Source: Phycomyces nitens
Taxonomy: Eukaryota > Mucoromycota > Mucoromycetes > Mucorales > Phycomycetaceae
Direction of reading: 5' to 3'
Length of the DNA: 64,000 nucleotides
Assembly (NCBI GenBank): GCA_022702545.1
Contig: JAHRBC010000005.1
Span: 4,278,001-4,342,000 of the forward strand
Positions 24,011 through 36,927 of the stretch are shown here, piece after piece (the stretch's first letter is position 1; every line of letters begins with the position of its first letter). The notes under the pieces are model-generated. The model had not been told where the DNA came from and made no database searches. It saw only the letters and a program-made list of their open reading frames with translations. The position numbers were made by a program, and so were the translations under genes.

Positions 24011-25847
24011 CGTGTGAAATCCAAAATATATAATATAATAAAAAGACGAAAGAAAGGCGTGTGGCAGAAAGATCAGGTCAAACCAAACCAAACACTTGAA
24101 TGACCGCACGCATGACGTTGGCCTTATAGCAACAACACATACAGCCTATTCTATATCTAATGGCTGACCCAGTCGGAACCAATACGGGTGGCAAGAGTGA
24201 TAGTTTCAAGAGCACCTTATTGATGTCCTACGTTGGACCAAAAAAAGAAAGAAAGAAAGATAAAGAGATTGTCAAGGCAGGGAATCTCTGGAAACGATCA
24301 ACAACAGGCATTAATTATTAAATATAGGTACAGATCAGTACCAAAATAAGCGTGTAAAGAACTACTTTTGACCCACATTATGGAAAAAGGAACCAAAAAG
24401 GAGGGAGGGAAGGGGGGGCAAGGTTGAACAGTCTAAATATATACATGGAAACATTTCAGTGTTTCCTTGCAGCCCCCGGATTGAACCTACAAGCATCCTC
24501 CCTCCTCCTCCTCCTCCCTCTCCCCCCCTTTTTTTTCTCTCTCTCAAAGCAATCTATCTATTTAAGAGCTATGGTGCCATTGATGTGGTCTAAACATTGG
24601 CTGGCCAGCAAAATGATTAAACAAGAGAATTGGGAGGTATAAAGGCGCAATCCTGTGCCAAAAGGTTCTTTGATACCAAGACAGAGGAACGCACAGACAA
24701 ACTATGGCACAAAGAGCCTTGCGAATACCTTTGAGAGCCTTGTCGATCCGCCAAACTTCTTTAGCTAAACCAACTCTCGATCCTGCCATGGCCATATACT
24801 ACCTCGAGCTGTATCATTATATCGATGCCAAAAACACAATACAGACTATATCCTGCTCAAGCTCATTTCTCAACCAATTTGCAACATGGTTTATAAAGCT
24901 CATTTAGTTGGATCAAGGAGCCTTTCTATCGATTGCATCGAAAAACCATAAATATGTGTTTGCAAATAATTGAGGGTTCTCTTGTGGGGTACAAATGGTG
25001 TACCGTTTGTCAATACAATTATCCAATAGTATGGCTCCAAACACAATTATCTCTGGCCAAGATTCTCCATTTACTTTGTATAATGTCGGTCGACTGCATA
25101 ATCATCGCCATTGTCAATTAGATTATTCTCTGCCTCTAAATCACTTGATCTATATTCGATCATCTTGTCATTAGGAATCCAATCTTGAAGATCCTTTTGG
25201 CTTGGTGATGGTGAGCAGTCACAATGAGATGCTGTTTACTTTTTTTTATATAAACATATAAACATATATGTATATATTTTCAAAATGACCAGCGAGATGG
25301 ACGGTTGTGGAAAATGGCGACGATGAATCTAGTAGTGATCTCAAGTATTAATGACCTGCGGGTAAATGATGGCAAGTTTGCAAGAGGGATAATATCTACG
25401 TCATTGGACCGAGAGACATAGAAGAAAGGGGGGTGGGTGGGGGGTTGTATTTTTTTGGGGGGCGAGGGTCGAGGAACAAGGTGTGCCTGAGGATCGGTCA
25501 CAAGTAAGAAAGTTTCTTTTTTTGGTAGTTTTTCCTTTTTATTTTTTATTTTTTATTTTTTTCCTCTCTTCTTCGTTTGATTGTTGTTGGCCAGATAAAC
25601 TAGATCCCATCTCTTCTTTTTTTTTTTATATATTTTTTAATATTAAGCCAGAACACATAGGTCGACGGACCTTTTTGAGCCTGCGCTTGTTTACAATCAT
25701 CGTACGTCGCCATGGAGATTATATATTTTATTTTTTCAAGAGATTTCAATAGTAGATCATTATGAGATTCTCTAGAGATTACATATATATATGTATATGT
25801 ATATGTATATTAAAAAGTATATTGAATCCAACCCTTGATTTGTAGTA
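24011..25847. other. Intergenic, 1.8 kb, no supported gene
   Basis: A plus-strand frame at 24704-24907 begins with a basic amphipathic stretch (RALRIPLRALSIRQTSLAKP) that looks like a mitochondrial presequence, but no mature domain or splice continuation was found. AT microsatellites lie near 25250-25280 and 25780-25810. The right part is probably the long promoter and leader of the HMG-box gene. Confidence 0.4.
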
Positions 25848-27128
25848 ATGTCCTATTCTGACCATTCTCCAAAGACGGTCCACAACACCTTTAAACAAAA
25901 ACAAACCTCTGTCCCCTACTACCCTCTTGAAGACACCCTTGGTCGACCTGAACGCCAAGGACCACCAATGAGTCAGCAGTCCCGCTCTTACCCGTCTCTC
26001 CCTCGGCCTGAAGTGCTGCCTTCTGGGATGTCGTCCATGGGGCTTCTCGCGATAACCGGTGCAACCCACGCTAATAATGCCTCCGTGCCTACCAAGTCCG
26101 CACCTGGACAAAACAAGCAACCCCTGGCAACCTACTATCACCAAAACAGCTCGTCCTTCATGATGGCGGCCTCGGCAACAACTGCGCCTGGATCACCTGT
26201 TCCTCTGCCCACGCGCATCACGCACCCTTCTGTGCACGACCAGGTGGGCCCAAAGAGAAGATTCCTGACTACAGACGAACTCTCAAAACACTCGTCTCCC
26301 TTACCAATGTTGCCAACCTCCATGAAGCCCCTTGCACAACCACGTCTCTGGAACAATGTTGCCCCCAATCCATATGCCTATTCAAGCCAGCCAGTCTCGG
26401 TTGACATTGCACAAAGACCTATAGCCGGCAATCAGAATGCACCAGTGCAACCCAAAAAGACGCACCCAAATCAGTCCACCGAGACTGTAGATTACCCTCC
26501 AAAAGAGTCTCTGACAGCCATGACATCTGAACCTTATCCCCCTGGTGACAATGGCATGTTTTACAATACGTTACACGCTTGCAGCAATGTTCAATCAACA
26601 TTGGCCAGCACCGGTACTGTACTCCCCTACGGAAGCACCAACGCACCCCAGTTGTACAATCATGTGAGTCGACTGTCAGACCAACTAAATCATCAAGACG
26701 ATTCTCTAACAAGCTCTTTTAATTGTCTTGATTTTGTTTTTTTTATGGTAGCAATGGGATCAGTACAGTTCTGTCCACCTTGACCAGGCCACAAATCCAA
26801 CCACGGTTGGTGCTCCTAATGCCTTTCATTACCAGCCAGCCTATGCCGACATGGCCAACCCCGCACTTGCCTACCAAGCCGACAAAAAGGCCCGAGTACA
26901 GCTAGAGATGCGCACTGCAAATGGTAATACGAATGGAATAGATTTAGCGGCTTTGAAAGTTTAACAAAAGAAGGTTTTTTTTCTTCCTTTTCTATTGTTA
27001 GAATCTCATTACTCGCCAACGACCCTGCCAAAGATTCCTGAACATTCAGCAGGAGTAAGCCAGGCCCAGTCGTCCAATTCGCAACAGTCTACAGTGACAG
27101 GTACAAAAATAATGTTTTTATTTTTTTT

Positions 27129-27170
<42 letters not shown>

Positions 27171-30168
27171 TAGCCACAATATGTATGTAATGGCAAACTC
27201 ATCTATTACAGTTTCGGAAACACCGTTTGAGGACGAGCGTTCTAGATTAGCCTTTACATATGACACCAATAATGACACTCAATACTCGGCAAGTTCGATC
27301 CCTGTAAATATCGGAGGTCTCTATCGTAACCAGCACCTACCATCTCCAATAACCACAAAGCGCCAAAGAGTCCAAGATCAGCAGCATTACACGCATTATC
27401 AAGACATTAGTCAGCCCAATTCTCCAATGGCAGCTCATCCTGCTGAACAGAGTATGCTCAACAGTCCATCTCATTCTACCTGGGAAGAGAAGGTCCAGCA
27501 GCAGCACGTTATCCAGCAACGCCATCAGCACCAACGAGCCCAACAGCTAGCCCACCAGCGAGTTCAACAGCAGCAGTCCCAACAGTCTCAGCAGCAGGCT
27601 CAACAGCAGCAGCAGGCTCAGCAACAGCAACAGCAGCAAGCTCAACAACAACAGCAACAGCAGCAACAACAACAAGCTCAACAGCAGCAGCAACAAGCTC
27701 AACAGCATCAGCAGCAGCAGCAGCAACGGCAGCAAGCTCAACAGCAACGGCAGCAGCAGCAGCAGGTTCATCAACAGGCACAGCAGCAAGCTCAACAGCA
27801 GCAGCAGCAAGCTCAGCAACAAGCTCAACAGCAGCAAGCTCAACAGCAGCAAGCTCAACAGCAGCAAGCTCAACAGCAGCAAGCTCAACATCAGCAAGCT
27901 CAACAGCAGCAAGCTCAGCAGCAGCAAGCTCAGCAGCAGCAGCAGCAGCAATCTCATCAACATCATCAACAGCAACAGCAACAACACCATCAACAACAGC
28001 AGCAGCAACAACAACAACAACAACAACAGCAAAAATTCATCAATAAACGACAAAAAATTACATATGGCCATATTGCTAGAGTTCCTTTACAGCAACAATC
28101 TAGGGATACTATATCTAGTCCTGTATCTCCTGCAACATCTTTAGTTTTCAACAAGACATTCCTTCAAAATGAATATCATATTAGTCCTTCGCCCAGCCAG
28201 CTGCAAGAAAGATGGCAAAACACAGAGAGTCCTTCTGTTCATCCCTCTGACCAATCTCCAGAAAGAATGCAGCCTACAAGTGATTTTATATTGTATTGTT
28301 CAGAACGCCAGGAGAATTTAAGGATGAACAATCCAAATATCACAAAGGCACAAATCAATAAAATACTTGTAGACGAATGGAACAATATGCCACAGGTAAA
28401 GCAATGATAATAAATATCAAGAAACTAATGATTTCTAGGCATTCAAAGAAGACTATAAACAGCGCGCAAAAAACTCTTGGGAGCAGCCCTTGAAAGTCAA
28501 TGAAACTATGCCTGATGGGCGAATGTACAACCAACGTCTGCCATATCACACCAAACCTCTTGCTGATCTCACCACCCAGCACTTGGGACAAATGTCAAAA
28601 ATGCCCTCAACCTATAGATCTTCCCAACTAACCGTATCCCCATATTCTGACAATGCTAGCTTAAATGCTTCTCTTGATCCACCGCTGTCTGGTACAGCAG
28701 TAGACCATGATAGCGGATCAAACGACAACCTTGGACAGCACGATGAAACGCACTATGGTTCCGTGACAGACCGGATCTCAAAAAACATTGATGCCTTTTA
28801 TACCATGTCAAAGGATCCTCCAAAGTGGTATTCTTCTTCGCCCTCTCCACCGTCCACAAGTCTGCAACGCTCAATCGAAGCCAAATACAACACATCTACC
28901 TCTACCCCCACACACAGCAATAATAACGACAATAGCGCAAGTCGGTTGAGCGTCTCGGCCGTAACTGACTCTAGCTTCTCTATCCCATCCTTTAGCGAGT
29001 CATCGCCTCAACTTTCGCATCATAGTAATATTTCTGAAGAAAAGACACCACCGGCATCGATGCGTGGACGAAACCTTTTGAATCTTATAAGCCATCCAGC
29101 ATCAGAAGCAGACCCAATGATTGCTAATGACGATCTTCAACCAGCGAATAAGAGCAACAAAGCCCAACAAAAGTCTTATAGAAAATACAATGAAGAGCCA
29201 GAGCGGCTAAAACGGCCTCCAAACGCATACCTCTTGTTCAATCGCTACATGCGATCCAGATTGCTCAAGGTCAACCCAAATCTTTCAGTTGCAGAAATCA
29301 GCAAGACTGTCAGTGCGCAATGGAAGGAACTGTCCGAGGTATGTCTTTGACAAAGTTTGAAATTAACACACGTCTTTACAACCCCCATTTATTCGATGGT
29401 ACAAATTAACTCTGTGCTCTATGGTATTTTTAGAAAGATCGCAAGCCATATAACCAAGAGGCATCACAGCTCAAGCAGGAACATATGGATATGCATCCCA
29501 ATTTTGTCTACACGCGCCGTTCGAAAGCCGAGCTGGAGAAGGCCGGACACCGTACGCGACCCTCGCAAAAACGCAAGGAGATGTTAAAGTCAGAGGTCCT
29601 CGGCCAAGGTGAAGCCTCGACATCAAAAACAACCCCACCATTAAAGGTCCGGGATCCTCGCGGACGGAAAAAGAAGCGGCTAACCCACCCAACTGCACCA
29701 AAACATCCCATGTCCGGTTTCCTATTCTTTGCTGGTTCGGTACGCCAGAAGATTGCACTCCAGCGGCCAAGCGCCTCGGTAGGAGACGTCAGCAAGATCA
29801 TAGCCGGCAAATGGAGAGAACTCACAGACGCAGAGCGAAATCCATGGTGTCTTCGGGCAACGGAAGACAAGGGACGGTACGCCCGTGAAATGCAAGAATT
29901 CATGGCGGCTTCTAAAGTAAAATCATCCACGGTTCCAGAACAGCCTAAAAACCACAACAATCTTCGAAATGTCATACGGTCTACATCGCCTGCCGAGCTC
30001 GACAGTCGTACAATTGCAACCGTTGCTCAGATGGTAAATCCAACGGATCGACGAGACTTTTTGCCGGTTTCTGAGCAGGCCATGGACGCCTATCAGTTTC
30101 AAGTACCCGCTACCCCTCCTTCACCTAATGTAGATTCACACGAATACTCAAATCGTAATAATGAATAA
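25848..30168 (+). CDS. Glutamine-rich protein with three HMG-box-like segments, ~1,301 aa
   Basis: Exons 25848-26663, 26752-26923, 27002-27100, 27212-28395, 28439-29338 and 29434-30168 give 3,906 nt in frame. The N-terminal half is low-complexity (Pro/Ser/Thr-rich, then ~150 residues of Gln/Ala-Gln from about 27576 to 28033). Three HMG-like segments follow. The first is divergent (DFILYCSERQENLRMNNPN, IVDEW-like NKILVDEWNNM, then AFKEDYKQRAK). The second is canonical (RLKRPPNAYLLFNRYMRS, VSAQWKELSE, KPYNQEASQLKQEH). The third is KHPMSGFLFFAGSVRQ, IAGKWRELTDAE, then a Lys/Arg tail. Introns fall inside HMG segments 1 and 2, after the NxMPQ and ELSE motifs. A sequence-specific MATA/SOX-type or Ste11-like regulator is likely from the RPPNAYLLF motif; targets cannot be inferred. 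Confidence 0.85.
27576..28033 (+). repeat. CAG/CAA repeat encoding Gln/Ala-Gln tract
   Basis: Mixed CAG and CAA codons with regular GCT (Ala) interruptions; the unit CAGCAGCAAGCTCAA repeats about seven times near 27830-27930. It is a coding repeat inside the HMG-box gene. The long Leu- and Ala/Val-rich frames on the opposite strand are only its mirror. Confidence 0.9.
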
Positions 30169-31627
30169 AAAGATGTGATTGATTTTGCAGTCTTATTACC
30201 TGTAAAATTAAATCCATACATACATACATATACATATATATTTACATACTTTTTATTTTTATTTTTTTACAAAGAGCTTTAATAAACACTTGTGCACCAA
30301 ACAAGTTAATTTCTGTTTTGTAAAAGATAGAGTTCAGGGTTCCCCAGATTACTGATAGATGTGATTATAGGCGATAAATGTTTCCATCTCTTTACCATTT
30401 ATGAGATTTCTCACATGCCACAATACATATACTCGGTAAGTTTTGATGGTGATCTCTATTCTATCAATTTATACGTATTGTCCAATACAAAATATAAATA
30501 ATATATTTAGTCTTCTTATTCTTAATATTCTTATTCTTATAGTGATCTCTTTCAAATAATAATAAAATATATAAAGATATAAATATAAATATAAATAAAA
30601 AAGACGCCACATTTAACAAGAACGCTCCAGATCTACAAAAAGAGTATACAAGAATATTGTTGTTAGGATTGCTGTCGAGTGGAGTCTTATTTTGTATAAA
30701 AAAAGAAAAGCTCTGTTTTCTATTGGAATGGAAGTACAAGAACACTGTATCATAACAAACCGTCTGTTTGGCCCTCATTTTGTCAAACCTGCCGTTCACA
30801 GTAGACTTTTGGCTCTCCATTCTAGGAAGCCGGCCACCATGGCAACACCCTCCAAAGTGAGCTTCAAACATGCTGATCCGACGGTCCACTTGTAACCAGG
30901 CCAATTATCGTCTTGCTCCAAATGGACATTTTGAAATATATTTAAATATATTTATATTTATATATGGGGCTCCTTTTTGACCATTAACCAAATACAAACC
31001 AGAATAACTAGTGAGCGTGCCACAACTGGTATGAATAGCAGATGAACAGACCAACACAACTTACCAAAGACGTCGTTCATGGATAGATTTATAACAATTA
31101 GCCAAATCAAGATCCCCCAGTTCCACAACCAAGCCAGCCAAGCCAGCCGCCAACATCAATGACTGTTTGATTAGCCCGTTCTTGAGCGGTAGAAATATTA
31201 TCCATTAACCTTTCATCAACAAGTCTGAAAGTATTTTTTGTTTTGATTCCTAAACATCGACATCTCAGTCATACATCTTGAAATTATTCTAATATTCTGG
31301 TCTGCCCTGTGTCTTGTACCATATCAAAACACCTTTGGCAATTCGTACTTGTGCTTGAAAAATAAGCTGATTTAGTCCTAGCCCTCAAATGATTGGGTCA
31401 CACTATAGACGCACAAGACGATTGATATTTGGAAATATAAACAAAACAAAAAAGTGTTGTTCAACAGTCGATTCCATTACCCCTTTATATATATATTATA
31501 TATTTATATATATAAAACACAAGCAATCTAAACGATATCTCTGAAATATTGTACCCGCTCTTAATGTACCCAATTAGTAAACAACATTAAGCTTTTTTTT
31601 TATATACATATATTTTTTTGTCTCATC
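30169..31627. other. Intergenic, 1.46 kb, no firm gene
   Basis: On the minus strand around 31050-31190 a short frame (LPLKNGLIKQSLMLAAGLAG and onward) ends at a good splice donor (GTAAGTTG), hinting at one exon of an unrecognised small gene, but no partner exon fits convincingly. The rest is AT-rich flank. Confidence 0.35.
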
Positions 31628-33508
31628 ATGCTGGCATCCGAGCTGCCATTCGAAATCCTCTCCAAAATCGCCATGTTCCTTGAACCCCGAGACTTGGTAG
31701 AATCCACCATGGTATCAAAAAAGTGGACTCAGCCTTTTATCGAAGTCCTGTGGAAAAATAGGTGCATAAGAAAGCCAAGAATGATGGACGCCATCTTGGA
31801 AACCTCCAAACAAAATATATACATAAAATATGGTTGCCATACTCAAAAACTGGACATTTATGGAGATATCATCTTGAGTCACGAAGAAATCTCCATCCTC
31901 CAAATTCGCTTCCAAAACATAAAGAGATTAAGCCTAGAATTATATAACGAACAGATTATCAATCTAGGAGGGCTGGCAGATTGGAGACTTTGGAATGCTT
32001 TGACACATCTGGATATCAATGCCAGTCTACTGAGCCCTGTTAGTGGAAAAGAAGAACTCATGAATGCATTCATCCATTTGTCAAGGCTTGAATCGCTCCA
32101 CATTCAACAATTTGAGTGGATAAAGGTGTTGGAATTCACGTTGACTGACTTTGAGAATTTGCACACCTATTTGCCATATGTCAAATCCCTTAAACTGGAT
32201 ACAAGTCTCGCTGAACTTACAGACAAAGACATTGGCTGCCTCGAGAAAGTTGTGCCAGCATCTACACTATCGACTGCTGCTGTTTGCTTTGAAGCCAGGG
32301 ACCTTCGATGGATATACTACTTTGCCCGCAAATATCCGCACCTAAGCACTTTGGAATGTAGATCGAGTGACAAGCATATTATAGGCTACACCCATCAAGC
32401 TGAAACTGCTAATATGTTATCCAAACTTCCATGTGTATTCTCACTTGTAAAGAAAATGGCATTATGGAGTCCGTCGAATTCAGACGAATTGTTGGTCATC
32501 CTTTGTACTCTATTATCTCCATTCAAGGTACCAGTATCTCGTTTAAAGTACAGTTTTAAGAGACATGCACTCGAGGCCGGTTCTCCTGAAAGCAAGATCC
32601 AAAAAATCACCAGTTTATTACAAAGCACACTTCGAACCTTGTCAATCTCGAACCAGAAGAACACCGCCATATCTCGTCTCCCCACAATAGCCTTGAGGAA
32701 TTGCTCGAATCTAGTCCATTTGTACATCAACGACTTTAACGCATTCATCTCATTTAACCTTGTCTTGGACTATTGTCAAAATCTAAAGATATTTAAACTA
32801 GACCAAGGAACCCTCTTGCTTAGTCCGGAAGACACCACTGAACGACAGGAACATGGTCTAATGGCTGTTGATATTTGCGGCGCAAGCATAAGTTCCACAG
32901 TCTTTAACCACATGTCATATCGTTGCGGATATCTGTGCTTTATGCGCTTAAACGATGTCAAGATATTAGGACCCATGGATAGCCGTACAGGAAGCTTTTG
33001 TATTTCAATGCCTTATACCTGTTTTACGCTCCTTCACCTCCATCTGGTCCAGTTCTACCCCACCGACTTTGTGACCGTGCATAGTCCTATACACTTGATA
33101 GCCATATCTCGATATGCTATAGTCACCCAAGAGAACCATCACCCAAAGCGCAACGTTCAGCGTCCTAAAGACTATTATCCTAGAGAAGTTTTTGAATACA
33201 TGTGGCACCATACCTATCACGATGATCAAAACCCATACGGCACGATTTCCAGGACCAGAATGTTGACAAGAAAGGAGGCAAAGACTGCACGTCGATACTT
33301 CCGTAGTTCACGCAGAAATAAGCATACAGACGAAGAGGACACCGTGGAGCGTAACATTGATGGACACGTTCCAAAAGACCAATGGGAAAAGGACCTTTAT
33401 AGAGGATATGTCTCGTTTTTCTGTCAGACTATACTTGAGTATGAAATTGGAGCCAGGCCGGTTTATTATAACGAAAACTGGGAAAAGATACTTGCACCTT
33501 TTAAATGA
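31628..33508 (+). CDS. F-box protein, 626 aa, single exon
   Basis: The N-terminus is an F-box (SELPFEILSKIAMFLEPRDLV, then VSKKWTQPFIEVLW), which would bind Skp1 in an SCF ubiquitin ligase. The remainder, about 550 residues, has irregular leucine-rich spacing (LGGLADWRLWNALTHLDI, LHIQQF, LYINDF) typical of the large fungal F-box/LRR-like families whose substrates are unknown. Unlike its neighbours it has no intron. A decayed relative lies at 4594-5175. A TATATA-rich stretch sits upstream near 31490-31515. Confidence 0.8.
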   Translation: MLASELPFEILSKIAMFLEPRDLVESTMVSKKWTQPFIEVLWKNRCIRKPRMMDAILETSKQNIYIKYGCHTQKLDIYGDIILSHEEISILQIRFQNIKRLSLELYNEQIINLGGLADWRLWNALTHLDINASLLSPVSGKEELMNAFIHLSRLESLHIQQFEWIKVLEFTLTDFENLHTYLPYVKSLKLDTSLAELTDKDIGCLEKVVPASTLSTAAVCFEARDLRWIYYFARKYPHLSTLECRSSDKHIIGYTHQAETANMLSKLPCVFSLVKKMALWSPSNSDELLVILCTLLSPFKVPVSRLKYSFKRHALEAGSPESKIQKITSLLQSTLRTLSISNQKNTAISRLPTIALRNCSNLVHLYINDFNAFISFNLVLDYCQNLKIFKLDQGTLLLSPEDTTERQEHGLMAVDICGASISSTVFNHMSYRCGYLCFMRLNDVKILGPMDSRTGSFCISMPYTCFTLLHLHLVQFYPTDFVTVHSPIHLIAISRYAIVTQENHHPKRNVQRPKDYYPREVFEYMWHHTYHDDQNPYGTISRTRMLTRKEAKTARRYFRSSRRNKHTDEEDTVERNIDGHVPKDQWEKDLYRGYVSFFCQTILEYEIGARPVYYNENWEKILAPFK

Positions 33509-34747
33509 TTTGGAGAGGCATATCGAATGTATTAATCTATAAAGAAGCTATTGTCACTGTTTTTTATTATTGTTTGAGAATTATTTACAAAACTAAAGAC
33601 TTTTAATCTACTTTGTTTGGTGTGTAATTCATTTTCAAGCGAGTTGAACTCTTTGAATTCTGAATATATATATATATAAAGGTCTTTGTAATATTTACAA
33701 TTCCTCTCACAAAAAGACAATCAAGCTTCTTTGGGTATCTTGCGTGCAAACATACAGATAAAGTCTAATGATAAAGGGTACATTATAGCTTTCAAACTTT
33801 TGTCTAGGTCAGATATTTATATATTCCAGTCTTTACAACAATATAAAGCACAATAGCGAGAGTCCAGTTTGAAATACAAAAGAGTATTTCGAGATAACAA
33901 TGGCGATTTTACTTTTTGATCGTCTTTATACATGTTTATATTTACTTGTTCTGGGTATCTATAAAAAATTTTAAAAATAAAACACTTTAAAGAATCTTTG
34001 GCTTGCTAATAATTCCTAAACCAATTAAAGAATACTTTTATTTCTGAAAGATATAAAAGATTCGGTGTGTACTATTCAGGTAATATAGGCTCCTATATAA
34101 CCTCTTTATATATCATTAAAGCATAAACTATGCTGAATTTGCATTGGGGTTTATCTGGTTTGCTAAACGATATTCCTTCCAAGCATATACAAGCCAGTAG
34201 ATTTGTATAAAAGAAGGTATTTAGATATGATATGTGCAGTTATTTATCCTATACAGTAGTCTGATATACCGTGTACAAAATAATCATGGCAAGTGATTAT
34301 GACACGGTGGTATAATTGGAAGATTCAAAGAGAGTTTTATTAATGTTCAAGAAATCAAGTCTCTTGGCAAACTCAATCCATTTATTTTCTCTCTTGAGAT
34401 ATATAGATACACTTGCTTTTGAGATATATCTTTATATTTAATGTTCAATACTATTAATATTGGTTTGATTAAACGGTTTAATAAATAATTTGCAACATTA
34501 TTATGCGATACTGATCCGTATATGTAATATTTTGCTAAAGAAGTCCAAGAAATTAATTAAACCTTGGTTTTTTGTATAAATCAGTCAGATCCTCAAAACT
34601 TTGCCCATGAAACTTATCAATAGAAAAATAAAGACACCTATAAATATGAAAGGTATAAAAGGCCTTGCATAGGCTCACAAAATATCTGCCTTTGTATAGC
34701 TCTTTTTTTTTTCAACAAAAAAAAACAATATTCAGTTGTTGGATAAT
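33509..34747. other. Intergenic, AT-rich, no gene
   Basis: No coding signal. It contains the promoter of the P450 gene at its right end. Confidence 0.55.
34653..34661 (+). promoter_or_regulatory. Probable TATA box of the P450 gene
   Basis: GTATAAAAG lies about 90 bp upstream of the ATG at 34748, followed by a pyrimidine tract and a CAA-rich leader. Spacing suits a fungal TATA promoter. Confidence 0.5.
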
Positions 34748-36927
34748 ATGAACCCAAATTCTGTCAGAGAAAGAATCAAAGAAAAGCTTGGAAACAATAT
34801 TGGGAAGATAGCTACCATAGGACTCCTTGGGACTTGCTTTTACAAGACATGCATGATTCTACTGAAGAATAAGAAACAAGATTCTGTCTGGAACCATAAA
34901 GACTTTAAAAAGATCCCTTCTCCTTCAGAGTGGTACCCATATATCGGTACTTGATATCCTCTCTTTCGTCTCAGCAAAGATATACATTTTTTTTTAAAAA
35001 AAAAAAGAAGAGAAAGAGTGAACTAACATTTATGTCTTCTTCACTTTAAAAGGACATTATTTTTCACTGGGTGAATTTCCAAACGTTCGACTTTACGAGT
35101 GGCACGAGAAATACGGTATTTTTGCTGCTATGTCTGTGACAGATCTTTATATATCTGGTTAAAAACATACATTGAAAACTTCAAGGGCCACTTTTGCACC
35201 TTAACATGGGTGCCCAACATTGGATCATGATTAGTGATCCATACATTGCTCACGAACTACTTGTCAAGAATGGTGCAAAGGCATCCAACCGATCCGAGCA
35301 TAGCTTTTCGTATATGAACTACAGCAAGGCTGGAAGGTAGTATATCCCTTTATTTTTCAAATAATAATAAAACACTTTTAATCTTTGCTTTATTCTTTAT
35401 AAATAGTGGTATTATATTTAACAATCCAGGAAAGAAACACAAAGCTGCACTTGGAAATGGTATGGGGGGTTTTTTTTTAAAAAAAAAAGAAAACACTGCT
35501 AGGTTCTGCCATCAACTTGTTTTTTTCTTTTTCTTACATACGTTAAAAAATATAGCTATGCAGATCCTGTCGCATAGAAATGTCAATCAGTACGCTGACA
35601 TTTTTGAGCTTACGGCAGATACAGCCGTTGATCAAATGAGAGAGGCTACAGAGATAAAAGGCTCAGTCAACCCATCGATGTATCTCAAGCTAGCTACCTA
35701 CAGCACATTGTTCAACATAATCTTGGGAAAGCACATGGCTTCCATTGACGATCCGGTCTTCAAGGATATTCTTTGGATTACTCAGACCATTATTCAAAAG
35801 TCTAGTCCACAAAAAGACATTCACTCAATCTTTCCGTGGATGTCCTGGGTTGAGAATATAAATGGAACCAAACAAGAAAAGGCCTCGATAGTTTCTTTCA
35901 GAGACAGACTATACGAGAGCCTTTTGAAAGAAGCACTCTGTCATGATACCGATTGCATTGCAAAGCAAGTGTATTCGACCAAAGACGAACAAAACCTCAG
36001 TGACAAGGATCTGATCGTCATGTTTAGCAAGTGAAAGAGACAAAAGCTATACTACTATGGCTAATATTTCCCATTGAATTATATAGGTGATCTAATTCTT
36101 GCTGGAGACACGGTTTCTTCGTACCTACTCTGGTTTTTTGCTATACTAGCACAGTACTCTTGTGTGCAAAAGAAAATGTGTGCCGAAATTGATGCGCTTG
36201 TTACCAAGACTGGACGTATACCTTGCTTCAGCGACCGAGATGAGCTGCCCTACGTATGTTGTGTCTTGAAGGAGATTGGGCGATTTAGGAGCCCTAGCAA
36301 CTTTGGTGTGCCACACGTAGTAAGCAGGGATAGTAAGTGATCTCTAGATACTTTGATGGTACCTCACAATTCATTTTTTTCCTACTCTAGTCGAGGCTTC
36401 TGGTTACTTTATTCCCAAGGACACCCTATTGATGATCAGTATGCATGCGATGCATAAAAACAAGGACCTCTACTCAGACCCCTTGAAGTTCAAACCAGAA
36501 CGCTTTGAAGAAAGTAAAAAAATGTGGAGTACAACCACGAATGGGCCAATAGACGAACGAGATACGTATATCTTTGGGTGGGGAAGGTGAGTGTCTTGTA
36601 AAAATATTGCAAGTATGCTAATTTCTTTTTGAAAACAAGACGAACATGCCCAGCAATATATTTTGTGAGTTGAATTATGGCTACCAATAGATGTTTTCTT
36701 ATTGAACATTGTTATACAACTAGACTGAAGCCCAGATATTTGATATCTGTGTGCGTACTCTTGTACACTGCTCTATTGATCCAGAATTGGATACAAAAGG
36801 GAACAAGGTTGTGGCCGACCTGGATGCCTATAACGATCTAGGACTAGGATCAACCCCAGAACCGTTCAAAGTGAGATTGATACCTAGATCCAAGTATATT
36901 CTGGATAATTCAAATCTTGATACATAA
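34748..36927 (+). CDS. Cytochrome P450, microsomal type, 9 exons
   Basis: Haem monooxygenase, probably ER-anchored by the N-terminal hydrophobic segment (IATIGLLGTCFYKTCMILL). The frame begins earlier but the first ATG is at 34748. Landmarks are the I-helix LILAGDTVSSYLLW, the K-helix ExxR in KEIGRFRSP, the PERF motif in FKPERF, and the haem loop FGWGRRTCPAIYF. In that loop the residue two after the haem Cys is Ala where most P450s have Gly. The spliced product is roughly 500-530 aa, normal for the family. Intron 5 (36027-36086) has a GC donor (TTTA then GCAAGTGA); a GT two codons later would break the I-helix frame. The loop Cys exon is tiny (9 codons). Substrate cannot be inferred. Confidence 0.88.

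Noticed and set aside
24704..24907. Frame with a mitochondrial-presequence-like start
   Set aside because: No mature domain follows and no splice partner was found; kept only as a note on the intergenic entry.
27509..28071. Long Leu-rich and Ala/Val-rich open frames on the minus strand
   Set aside because: They are antisense readings of the CAG/CAA repeat of the HMG-box gene (the same applies at 38369-38864).
30692..30904. Opposing 67- and 146-codon frames
   Set aside because: No domain, unusual composition from AT-rich flank, and mutual overlap.
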